Shown here: positions 47,817 to 54,827 of the stretch, piece by piece
Position numbering within the stretch: position 1 is the first letter of the stretch
Layout of the letters: each line of letters begins with the position of its first letter
Origin: PALSA-612 sp963776735
GTDB lineage: Bacteria; Actinomycetota; Thermoleophilia; Gaiellales; Gaiellaceae
Assembly: GCA_963776735.1 (NCBI GenBank)
Contig: CAVZNV010000016.1
Coordinates: 682,001-746,000 of the forward strand
DNA: 64,000 bases
Reading direction: 5' to 3'
Program-made: the position numbers and the translations under genes
Notes under the pieces: model-generated
The model's database searches: none
Told to the model about the DNA's origin: nothing
The model's input: only the letters and a program-made list of their open reading frames with translations

Positions 47817-48597
47817 GCTCCTCTTCTGGCCGGCTCTGCTCGCCTACGGTGAGGCGGCCGTCGCCTATATGGGCAACGCCCGCCACCCCGGGCGGGCCGG
47901 CCGCTTCGCGACCTGGGGCGTCCGCATCGGCTGGCTGGCGCAGACCGCGCTGCTGGCCGTGCAGGCGGAGCGGAGCGACGGTTTCCCCTGGGACACGTGG
48001 GCAGGCTCGCTCAACCTGTTCGTCTGGCTCGTCGTCAGCGCCTATCTCTTCTGGGGCTGCGACAGCCGGTACCGGCTGCTTGGACTGGCCGTTCTCCCGC
48101 CGGCGGTCTGCCTGCTGCTCGCCGCATGGGTCGGCGGCGCGACGAGTACCCACGTCGCCGGCGACTACTCGTCGGCGTTCCTCGTGCTCCACGTCGGGCT
48201 CGTCCTTGCGGCCTTCGCCGGCTTCACCGTCTCGGCGGCGATTGCGGCGCTCTACCTGTGGCAGGAGCGTCGGCTGAAGCTGCGCCGCGCCGGCACGCTG
48301 CTCGGCCGGGCGCCGTCGCTCGTCACGCTCGACGCGCTCGAGGGCCGGGTGATCGCGTTCGCCGTCCCGGCGCTCACGGCCGGGATCGTCGCCGGCTTCA
48401 TCCGGCTCCGTTCGCACGGCGGCTCGCTCGACGCGCTGATGGTGGTCACCGTCGTCACCTGGGCCGTCTTCACCGCCTCGCTCGTCCTGCGCCACGGCTA
48501 CGGCTGGCGAGGTCGGCGGGCGGCCTATCTCGTCCTCGCCGGATTCGCGCTCGTCGTCGTCGCGCGGCTCGGCCTGCCCCTGACCCACTTCGCATGA
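47809..48597 (+). CDS. CcsA/HemX-family cytochrome c assembly membrane protein
   Basis: The 262-residue protein has about eight transmembrane segments and the loop SDGFPWDTWAGSLNLFVWLV, a weak version of the tryptophan-rich heme-handling domain. HemX proteins are encoded next to hemA in Bacillus, and CcsA proteins work in cytochrome c maturation system II. The position directly before hemA supports HemX-like; the position after ccmABCD supports cytochrome c assembly. TTG at 47809 is the start. Function is thus heme-related but not certain. Confidence 0.85.
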   Translation: MVELLFWPALLAYGEAAVAYMGNARHPGRAGRFATWGVRIGWLAQTALLAVQAERSDGFPWDTWAGSLNLFVWLVVSAYLFWGCDSRYRLLGLAVLPPAVCLLLAAWVGGATSTHVAGDYSSAFLVLHVGLVLAAFAGFTVSAAIAALYLWQERRLKLRRAGTLLGRAPSLVTLDALEGRVIAFAVPALTAGIVAGFIRLRSHGGSLDALMVVTVVTWAVFTASLVLRHGYGWRGRRAAYLVLAGFALVVVARLGLPLTHFA

Positions 48598-49871
48598 ACC
48601 TGCTCCTCGTCGGCGTCTCCCACCGTGTCGCGCCCGTGGAGTTGCGGGAGCGCGTTGCGCTGACCGAGGAAGAGGCGGCGGCGCTCGCCGAGCAGCTCGC
48701 AGCGGAGACCGGTGAGGCCGTGTGCCTGTCGACGTGCAACCGCACCGAGCTGTATCTCGTGGGCGACGCAGCCGCGGACGCGGCGGAGCGGGCCGTGACG
48801 ACGCTGGCCGATCGCTCAGGTCTCGACGAGAGCCGCCTGCGCTCGGTGCTGTACAGGCTCGAGGACGAGGCCGCGGGAATCCATCTGTTCCGCGTCGCCG
48901 CCGGGCTCGATTCGATGGTGCCGGGCGAGGGAGAGATCCTCGGTCAGGTGCGCGATGCGTTCGAGGCGGGCAAGCCCGGACCGATGCTCGATCGGCTGTT
49001 CCGGCAGGCGATCCACGCGGGTAAGAAGGTGCGGACCGAGACGGCGATCGGGCAGAGCCCGGCCTCGGTGCCGTCAGCTGCCGCGGCGCTCGCCGAGCAG
49101 GTCTTCGGCGACCTGACCGGCTGCCGCGTGCTGCTTGTCGGCGCGGGGAGGATCGGCGAGCTGGCGGCGCGCAATCTTGCGTCGCGAGGCGCCGAGATCG
49201 CCGTGGTGGCGAATCGCTCGCTCGACAAGGCGGTCGACCTCTCCGAGCGGTTCGGCGCTCGCGCGGTCCCGCTCGACGACGTCTCGGGTGAGCTGGCACG
49301 GGTGGACGTCGTCCTCTCTTCGACGAGCGCACCGGGTCGTGTGCTGACGCGGGAGGACGTGGCCCCGAAGCTGGCCGAACGGAAGGGCCGGCCGCTGTTC
49401 TTCATCGACATCGCCATGCCGCGCGACCTCGATCCGTCCATTCACGAGCTCGAAGGGTGCTACCTGTACGACATCGACGACCTCGAGAGCGTCGTGGCCG
49501 AGAGTCTCGCCGGCCGGCGCCGGGAGGCAGCGCGGGCGGAGGAGATCGTGCTCGACGAGGCGGAGCGCTTCCGGGCCTGGCAGGCGTCCCGCGACGTGGT
49601 GCCGGCGATCGCGTCGCTCAGGGCGCTGGCCGAGGAGATCCGCGCCAGCGAGCTGGAGCGTGCGCGGGCACGGCTCGAGAAGCTGACGGACGCCGAGCGG
49701 CGCGCGGTCGAGGCGGTGACCGCGCGGATCGTCGACAAGCTGCTGCACGGGCCGACGGTGCGGATGAAAGAAGCGGCCGCCGGCGCGGACGGCGCGGTGT
49801 ACGCGGACGCGCTTCGACACCTGTTCGGGCTCGCGGACGATGCTGCTCCGGGTCGGCACCCGCGGCAGTAG
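48594..49871 (+). CDS. hemA: Glutamyl-tRNA reductase
   Basis: HemA reduces glutamyl-tRNA to glutamate-1-semialdehyde, the first step of C5-route heme synthesis. The 425-residue protein starts MNLLLVGVSHRVAPVELRE, has the catalytic Cys48 in LSTCNRTELY, PGEGEILGQVRDAF and the NADPH-binding LLVGAGRIGELAARNLASRG, plus the C-terminal dimerisation helices ending LRHLFGL. The ATG overlaps the upstream stop (ATGA). The 3' end overlaps hemC by 32 bp. Confidence 0.97.
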   Translation: MNLLLVGVSHRVAPVELRERVALTEEEAAALAEQLAAETGEAVCLSTCNRTELYLVGDAAADAAERAVTTLADRSGLDESRLRSVLYRLEDEAAGIHLFRVAAGLDSMVPGEGEILGQVRDAFEAGKPGPMLDRLFRQAIHAGKKVRTETAIGQSPASVPSAAAALAEQVFGDLTGCRVLLVGAGRIGELAARNLASRGAEIAVVANRSLDKAVDLSERFGARAVPLDDVSGELARVDVVLSSTSAPGRVLTREDVAPKLAERKGRPLFFIDIAMPRDLDPSIHELEGCYLYDIDDLESVVAESLAGRRREAARAEEIVLDEAERFRAWQASRDVVPAIASLRALAEEIRASELERARARLEKLTDAERRAVEAVTARIVDKLLHGPTVRMKEAAAGADGAVYADALRHLFGLADDAAPGRHPRQ

Positions 49872-50673
49872 GCTCGCGCTCACGCAGGCCGAACAGGCTG
49901 CGGAGCGGTTGCGGCGTCCGGGTGTCGAGATCGCGCTCGTCCCGATCACGACGGCGGGTGACAAGGATCGCACGCGACCGTTCGGCGAGATCGGCGAGCG
50001 AGGCGTGTTCGTGAAAGAGCTCGAGGAGGCCCTGCTCGCTGGGCGCGTGGACGTTGCCGTGCACTCCGCGAAGGACATGATCTCGACCGACACCGGCGGG
50101 CTGGTCGTCGGCGCATACGTCGTGCGTGAGGACCCGCGTGACGCCCTGTGCGGCGCGGAGGCGTTACGGCCGGGGATGCGCGTCGGCACCGCCTCGGTTC
50201 GACGGCGCGCGCAGCTGCTGGCGCTCGAGCCGTCGCTGAGCATCGAGCCGCTGCGCGGGAACATCGACACGCGCCTGCGGAAGCGCGGCGAGCGAGGTCT
50301 CGACGCGGTGGTGCTCGCGGCGTGCGGGCTCGACCGGCTCGGGCTTGCGGCAGAGATCGGCCGCCGGTTCGACCCCGCCGAGCTGCTGCCGGAGGCCGGC
50401 CAGGGCGCGCTCGCGCTGCAGGTCCGTGCCGGGGAGGAAGAGCTGGTCGTGCGCGTGGACGATGCCGAGACGCGCCGGCGGGTGGAGGCGGAGCGGAGGT
50501 GCGTGGCAGTCGTGGGCGGAGGGTGCCTGGCGCCGGTGGCCGCGTATCACGACGGCGCGACTCTCGAAGGGCTGGTCGCGGCCGAGGACGGCTCCTGGCT
50601 CGAACGCCGCCGCGGCGACGATGCGGAAGCGCTCGGCCGCGAGCTCGCAGCCGTCGCCAGCGGACGGCTGTGA
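49840..50673 (+). CDS. hemC: Porphobilinogen deaminase (hydroxymethylbilane synthase)
   Basis: HemC joins four porphobilinogens to hydroxymethylbilane. The 277-residue protein shows RVGTRGSRLALTQAEQ, KELEEALLAGRVDVAVHSAK, GTASVRRRAQLLAL, RGNIDTRLRK and EAGQGALALQVR. The dipyrromethane cofactor would attach to Cys229 in VVGGGCLAPVAAY. It is somewhat shorter than E. coli HemC (313) at the C terminus. Repeat copy 2 starts 2 bp after the stop and separates hemC from hemD. Confidence 0.96.
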   Translation: MLLRVGTRGSRLALTQAEQAAERLRRPGVEIALVPITTAGDKDRTRPFGEIGERGVFVKELEEALLAGRVDVAVHSAKDMISTDTGGLVVGAYVVREDPRDALCGAEALRPGMRVGTASVRRRAQLLALEPSLSIEPLRGNIDTRLRKRGERGLDAVVLAACGLDRLGLAAEIGRRFDPAELLPEAGQGALALQVRAGEEELVVRVDDAETRRRVEAERRCVAVVGGGCLAPVAAYHDGATLEGLVAAEDGSWLERRRGDDAEALGRELAAVASGRL

Positions 50674-50674
50674 A

Positions 50675-50783
50675 CGAAAAGTCACAGATTCTGTCGCAGT
50701 CGCGCGACGGGTGGGTGCGCTTTTCGGCGGCACGCTGACCGCGGCCGGCGGGTGGTCTTCTTCCCCACCCGGGGTGGGGAGAC
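50675..50783 (+). repeat. Dispersed palindromic repeat, copy 2
   Basis: Starts CGAAAAGTCACAGATTCTGT at 50675 and ends with the hairpin CCCCACCC-G-GGGTGGGG at 50763-50779. The segment before the hairpin is very close to copy 1. ACAGA-T-TCTGT near the 5' end is itself a small palindrome. It fills the gap between hemC and hemD in an otherwise overlapping operon, and is read in the same direction as the genes. Confidence 0.7.
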
Positions 50784-50822
50784 GGGCGGCCGGCGGCCAC
50801 GTCTCGTACGGACAGGGCTCGC

Positions 50823-51458
50823 GTGCGGGTGATCGTCACCAGGCCCGAGGGCCAGGCGGACGAGCTGGCGCGGCGGCTGCGTGAGGCCGGGCACGAGGTC
50901 GTTCTGTGCCCGCTGATCCGGATCGAGCCGCTCGGCGACGAGCCGATCGACGCGGCCGGATACGACTGGCTCGTCGTGACTAGCGCAAACGGCGCAGCCG
51001 AGATCGTGCGACGGCTCGCCGGCCGGCCACGCCGGATTGCCGCGGTGGGGCCGGCGACCGCGGCGGCGCTCGCGGCCGGCGGATTCGAAGCCGACCTCGT
51101 CCCGGGGGTCGCGACGCAGGAGGGCCTGCTCGCCGAGCTGCCGCGCCCGGCCGGCCGCGTCCTCGTGGCGGCCGCTCAGGACGCCCGGCGTCTGCTCGCC
51201 GACGAGCTCCAGGCCGACTTCGTCCCGCTCTACCGAACTATCGACCTGCACCCCGAGCCGCCTGACGGCGACCTTGTCGTGCTCGCCTCCGGGTCGGCGG
51301 CCCGCGCGTTCGCGGCGCTCAGGCTCGACCTGCCCGCGATCTCCATCGGCCCCCAGACGACCGCGGAAGCGCGCCGCGCCGGCGTCCACATCGTTGCCGA
51401 GGCCCCGACGCACGACGTTGACGGACTCCTGAGCGCCATCGCTAGGCTCGGGTCGTGA
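50823..51458 (+). CDS. hemD: Uroporphyrinogen-III synthase
   Basis: HemD closes hydroxymethylbilane into uroporphyrinogen III. Sequence conservation is low in this family; the 211-residue protein fits by the start VIVTRPEGQADELARRLREA, the middle WLVVTSANGAAEIVRRLAG and IAAVGPATAAAL, LVVLASGSAARAFAAL, and ISIGPQTTAEARRAGV. Position after hemC confirms it. GTG at 50823. The stop overlaps the next gene (GTGA). Confidence 0.92.
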   Translation: MRVIVTRPEGQADELARRLREAGHEVVLCPLIRIEPLGDEPIDAAGYDWLVVTSANGAAEIVRRLAGRPRRIAAVGPATAAALAAGGFEADLVPGVATQEGLLAELPRPAGRVLVAAAQDARRLLADELQADFVPLYRTIDLHPEPPDGDLVVLASGSAARAFAALRLDLPAISIGPQTTAEARRAGVHIVAEAPTHDVDGLLSAIARLGS

Positions 51459-52264
51459 CGATCACGTTCCTGAGCGACTTCGGGCTTCGGGACGACTTCG
51501 TCGGCACCTGTCACGGCGTCATCAGCCGGATCGCGCCGAATGCGAACGTGATCGACATCACGCACGGCATCGAGCCCCAGCAGGTGCTCCAGGGCGCGCT
51601 CGTGCTCGCGAGCACGCTTCCGTACATGCCCGAAGGCGTGCACCTCGCGGTCGTCGATCCCGGTGTCGGGACGGAGCGGAAGGCGCTCGCGCTGCGAAGC
51701 GGCGACGGCCGGCTCTACGTCGGCCCGGACAACGGACTGCTCGTGCCCGCGGCGGAGCAGCTCGGCGGAGTTACCGGGGCGTGGGAGCTGTCCAACCCCG
51801 CCTACCGGCTCGAGCCGGTCTCGCGCACGTTCCACGGCCGCGACCTCTTCGCGCCGGCCGCAGCGCACATCGCGGTCGGAGTCGACCCGGCCGAGCTGGG
51901 GCCGGACATCCCTCTCGACGAGCTCGTCCGGCTCGACGTCCCCGTCGCCACGTTCGGGGACGGTTTCGTGCTCGCCCATGTGCTCATCGTCGACCGGTTC
52001 GGGAACATCCAGCTCAACCTCCGTCAGGGCGACCTGGCGCGCGTCGGTATCGCTCCCGGGACCCGCGTCGAGGTCGAGGTCGGGCTCCAGCGGTTCTACG
52101 CCAGCGCCGCCGAGACATTCGCCGACGTGCGGCCCGGCGACGTCGTGCTCTACGAGGACGCGTACGGGAACGTCGCGATCGCGATCAACGCCGGGAGCGC
52201 GGCCGACATGCTGGCCGCCCGGCCCGGAGACGACGTCGCGATCACGGTTCGTCCCGGCGGCTGA
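51455..52264 (+). CDS. SAM hydroxide adenosyltransferase (SAM_HAT family)
   Basis: Members split S-adenosylmethionine into adenosine and methionine using water, and relatives include chlorinase and fluorinase. The 269-residue protein has the family start ITFLSDFGLRDDFVGTCHG, VVDPGVGTERKALAL, VGPDNGLLVPAA and FHGRDLFAPAAAHIA, plus the C-domain DRFGNIQLNL and DAYGNVAIAIN. The GTG start overlaps the hemD stop; a link to heme synthesis is not obvious. It is the last gene of the long plus-strand run. Confidence 0.93.
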   Translation: MTITFLSDFGLRDDFVGTCHGVISRIAPNANVIDITHGIEPQQVLQGALVLASTLPYMPEGVHLAVVDPGVGTERKALALRSGDGRLYVGPDNGLLVPAAEQLGGVTGAWELSNPAYRLEPVSRTFHGRDLFAPAAAHIAVGVDPAELGPDIPLDELVRLDVPVATFGDGFVLAHVLIVDRFGNIQLNLRQGDLARVGIAPGTRVEVEVGLQRFYASAAETFADVRPGDVVLYEDAYGNVAIAINAGSAADMLAARPGDDVAITVRPGG

Positions 52265-52352
52265 ACTCCCCGCAACGAGCGACTTTTTCGGTGCCGCACC
52301 GCGGGTCGTGCCGGTGAAATCGGTCCCTACCGGTCGTATGCTCGGAACCCTC

Positions 52353-52393
52353 GAGGACGTTCACGGCGCGGGCGCACCGGCCGGGACGTCCTC
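52353..52393 (+). promoter_or_regulatory. Inverted repeat in the mscL leader
   Basis: GAGGACGT (52353-52360) and ACGTCCTC (52386-52393) form a perfect 8-bp stem around a GC-rich 25-nt loop, in the 160-bp gap before mscL. It is followed by TTTTCG...CGAAA, a second short hairpin, then the Shine-Dalgarno GGGAGGGG. It could be a structured leader; no known riboswitch class is recognised. Confidence 0.45.
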
Positions 52394-52426
52394 CTTTTCG
52401 TCAGCGGGCGAAACGAGGGAGGGGCC

Positions 52427-52828
52427 ATGTTCGGTGCGGGTGCCGTGAAGGACTTCAAGGCGTTCCTCATGCGCGGGAACGTCGTCGACCTGGCGGTCGG
52501 CATCGTGATCGGGCTCGCGTTCGGCGCGCTCGTCACTGCGTTCGTGGCGGACATCATCACGCCGATCGTCGCGGCGATCTTCGGGTCTCACGACTTCTCG
52601 GGTCTGACGTTCACGATCCACGGCAGCCTCTTCAGGTACGGGGACTTCATCAACGTGCTGATCGCCTTCGTCTCGATCGCGGCCGCCGTGTTCTTCTTCG
52701 TCGTCCGGCCGTACAACGCCTACATGGCGCGCGCGAAGGCCGGTCAGGACCCGGACGCGGAGGCGGCCAAGCCCGAGGAGGTCGTGCTGCTCGGCGAAAT
52801 CCGCGACCTGCTCAAGAACCGCGCATAA
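52427..52828 (+). CDS. mscL: Large-conductance mechanosensitive channel MscL
   Basis: MscL opens under membrane tension to release solutes in osmotic downshock. The 133-residue protein has DFKAFLMRGNVVDLAVGIVI (N-terminal helix and TM1), GALVTAFVADIITPIVAAIF, a short periplasmic loop, TM2 YGDFINVLIAFVSIAAAVFF and a cytosolic end with EVVLLGEIRDLLKNR. Length is standard for actinobacterial MscL. The ATG follows a strong GGGAGGGG site. Confidence 0.96.
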   Translation: MFGAGAVKDFKAFLMRGNVVDLAVGIVIGLAFGALVTAFVADIITPIVAAIFGSHDFSGLTFTIHGSLFRYGDFINVLIAFVSIAAAVFFFVVRPYNAYMARAKAGQDPDAEAAKPEEVVLLGEIRDLLKNRA

Positions 52829-52863
52829 TCCCCTTGCCCATCAACGAACGAGGGGAGAGTCCC

Positions 52864-53067
52864 ATGAGCTTCGAGGAGAAGGCCAAGGACATGGCCGAGG
52901 AGGCCTACGACAAGGCCAAGGACGTCGGTGAGGAAGCGGTCGACAAGGCGGAGGACCTCGTCCACCACCATCACGACGACGCTGCTGCTGACGACGCTCC
53001 CGCCGCCGACGCTCCGGCCGCCGACGCTCCGGCCGCCGAGGCCCCGCCGGCAGACGCGGCTTCGTAG
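52864..53067 (+). CDS. Small charged helical protein with His run and Ala/Pro/Asp repeats
   Basis: A 67-residue protein preceded by GGGGAGAG. The N half (SFEEKAKDMAEEAYDKAKD, then VGEEAVDKAEDL) is an amphipathic helix repeating at 11 residues, like small stress or LEA/CsbD-type proteins and some actinobacterial antitoxins. Four histidines follow, then D/A/P-rich repeats. No family is recognised. It comes 35 bp after mscL and is followed by a strong hairpin, so it may be expressed with mscL. Composition is typical of real expressed small proteins, but function is unknown. Confidence 0.65.
   Translation: MSFEEKAKDMAEEAYDKAKDVGEEAVDKAEDLVHHHHDDAAADDAPAADAPAADAPAAEAPPADAAS
52993..53037 (+). repeat. 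15-bp tandem repeat (3 copies) in coding sequence
   Basis: Three copies of GACGCTCC(C/G)GCCGCC encode DAPAA units in the end of the small charged protein. The second and third copies are identical, so copy number might vary between strains. Confidence 0.75.
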
Positions 53068-53085
53068 CCACCGTCCGGATCGAGT

Positions 53086-53126
53086 CGCCGGACCGGCACG
53101 GCTACCATGCGCGTGCCGGTCCGGCG
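53086..53126 (+). terminator. Strong 15-bp hairpin upstream of tRNA-Phe
   Basis: A perfect stem of 15 bp (53086-53100 with 53112-53126; CCGGACCGGCAC pairs with GTGCCGGTCCGG) surrounds an 11-nt loop. It lies 18 bp past the small protein stop. It has no T-run, as is common for hairpin terminators in GC-rich actinobacteria. Confidence 0.65.
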
Positions 53127-53142
53127 GCTGCCGGTTTCGCTC

Positions 53143-53215
53143 GGCGAGGTAGCTCAGTCGGTAGAGCACACGGCTGAAAACCGTGGTGTCGCCGGTTCAA
53201 ATCCGGCCCTCGCCA
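53143..53215 (+). tRNA. tRNA-Phe (GAA)
   Basis: 73 nt with a good cloverleaf: acceptor GGCGAGG/CCTCGCC, D stem GCTC/GAGC, anticodon stem CACGG/CCGTG with loop CTGAAAA (anticodon GAA), T arm GCCGG-TTCAAAT-CCGGC and discriminator A. CCA is not encoded (followed by CACG). Confidence 0.96.
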
Positions 53216-53229
53216 CACGCTTGCGCTTC

Positions 53230-53254
53230 ACGGGGGAACCCCTGGTTCCCCCGT
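53230..53254 (+). terminator. Hairpin after tRNA-Phe
   Basis: A perfect 11-bp stem ACGGGGGAACC/GGTTCCCCCGT with a 3-nt loop lies 14 bp past the tRNA. It is a likely tRNA terminator. No T-run follows. The rest of the gap to the arginase gene (53255-53428) shows nothing definite. Confidence 0.65.
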
Positions 53255-53428
53255 GCTGCCCCCTCCTTCACAGCGTTCGCGTGGTGCGGTGTCTTTGCGG
53301 AGCCGGTGGACTCGCTCGGCGATGAGGATGGCCGGCCTTCCGAGATCGGCTGTGGCCGCGCCCGCCGAGTCGGTCGCGGCGGCGATTGAAGGGCAGCGTG
53401 CTCCGTATCTCTCAGTAGCCTCCTTTCC

Positions 53429-54340
53429 ATGGGCAACGCGAACGGACAGTCTCCTGTCGCGATCATCGGGGCGGCGCTCGATCTCGGGCAGGGGAGGCGC
53501 GGAACCGACATGGGGCCGTCGGCGATTCGCTACGCGGGGCTCGACGCGCGCATCGCGGAGCTCGGTCGCGCCTGCGAGGACTGGGGGAACGTCCGTACGC
53601 CGGTGGCCGAGTCGATCGAGCCCGGCGACGAGCGCGCGCGCTTCCTCGACGAGATCAAGGCGACCTGCGCCGCGATCGCCGATGCAGTCGCTCGCGCCAA
53701 GCAGGAAGGCCGCCTGCCGCTCGTCCTCGGCGGCGACCACTCCGTCGCGCTCGGCACGCTCGGCGGGCTCGCACGGTCGACGTCGCCCGGCGGCGTGCTC
53801 TGGCTCGACGCCCACGGCGACCTCAACCGTCCCGAGACCAGCCCGACCGGCAACGTTCACGGCATGGTGCTCGCCGCGGCGCTCGGCCTTGCCGGCGACG
53901 CGTTCGAGAGCGACGCCTGGCCGATTCCGGCCGTTGAGCCGTCGCGCGTCGCGCTCGTCGGCGTCCGCTCCCTCGACGAGGGCGAGCGACAGCTCCTGCG
54001 CGAGCTCGGCGCGCGTGTCTACACGATGAGCGACGTCGACCGGCTGGGCGTCGAGCGAGCGATCCGCGAGTCGCTCGAGCACGTGGCCGGCTCGGGCTTC
54101 GTCCACGTCAGCCTCGACATGGACGTGATCGATCCCGAGGTCGCGCCGGGCGTCGGCACGCCGGTGCGGGGCGGGCTCTCGTACCGCGAGGCGCACTTCG
54201 CGCTCGAGCTCGTCGCCGAGTCCGGCCTGGCCGGATCGCTCGAGGTGGTCGAGGTCAACCCGGTCCTCGATCGCGAGAACGCCACGGGCCGCCTCGCAGT
54301 CGAGCTGGTCGCAAGCGCCCTCGGCGCGCGGATTCTCTAG
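53429..54340 (+). CDS. rocF: Arginase/agmatinase-family ureohydrolase, probably arginase
   Basis: Arginase splits arginine to ornithine and urea with two manganese ions. The 303-residue protein has the metal motifs LVLGGDHSVALGT, LWLDAHGDLN, and VSLDMDVIDPEVAPGVGTPV, and EVNPVLDREN near the end. The DAHGDLN ... TGNVHGMVLA pair is the arginase pattern, favouring it over agmatinase. Length is normal. ATG at 53429. The stop shares CTAG with the convergent OsmC gene. Confidence 0.9.
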   Translation: MGNANGQSPVAIIGAALDLGQGRRGTDMGPSAIRYAGLDARIAELGRACEDWGNVRTPVAESIEPGDERARFLDEIKATCAAIADAVARAKQEGRLPLVLGGDHSVALGTLGGLARSTSPGGVLWLDAHGDLNRPETSPTGNVHGMVLAAALGLAGDAFESDAWPIPAVEPSRVALVGVRSLDEGERQLLRELGARVYTMSDVDRLGVERAIRESLEHVAGSGFVHVSLDMDVIDPEVAPGVGTPVRGGLSYREAHFALELVAESGLAGSLEVVEVNPVLDRENATGRLAVELVASALGARIL

Positions 54341-54777
54341 CTGTTCAGCGACGCGTCGAGCGTGATCTCGACGTTGCCCTCGAGCGCCTTCGAGACCGGG
54401 CAATTTGCCTTCGCGCCCTCGGCCGCCTCGCGGAAGTCGCTCTCGTCGATCCCGGGCACGTCGCCCCGGACGCTCAGTGCGATCTTCGTCACGCGGAAGC
54501 CGGCATCAGTCCGGTCGAAGGTCGAGGTCGCCTCCGTGTCGAGCCGGGCCGGCGCGTGACCGCCCTGGGCGAGCTGGTGCGAGAGCGCCATCGAGAAGCA
54601 GGACGCGAGCGCGGCGGCGATCAGCTCCTCGGGGCTTGCGCCTGCGGACGCGTCCTCCGCGCGTGCTCGCCAGGTGAGCGCGACGCCGCTCGCGGCTCCG
54701 CTGCCGAGCGACACCGTTCCGAAGCCGCTCATCAGATCGCCTTCCCACGTTGCCGATGCGGTGTGCTCGACGCCCAT
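54337..54777 (-). CDS. OsmC/Ohr-family peroxiredoxin
   Basis: OsmC proteins reduce organic hydroperoxides through a Cys pair. The 146-residue protein has both cysteines: Cys60 in IAAALASCFSMALS and Cys126 in GAKANCPVSKAL. The start is ATG at 54777, which has a perfect AAGGAGG four bases upstream; the GTG directly before it is too close. The pattern around Cys60 is more OsmC than Ohr. It is convergent with arginase. Confidence 0.93.
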   Translation of the reverse strand: MGVEHTASATWEGDLMSGFGTVSLGSGAASGVALTWRARAEDASAGASPEELIAAALASCFSMALSHQLAQGGHAPARLDTEATSTFDRTDAGFRVTKIALSVRGDVPGIDESDFREAAEGAKANCPVSKALEGNVEITLDASLNS

Positions 54778-54827
54778 CACGCCTCCTTGTCGCTGGCTGC
54801 CCGGACCGGAGGATCGTACTCGCGGCG

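Noticed and set aside
53255..53428. An open frame leading into the arginase gene region (53253 onward)
   Set aside because: It runs in a different frame through the conserved arginase sequence and has low-complexity R/S/A composition.
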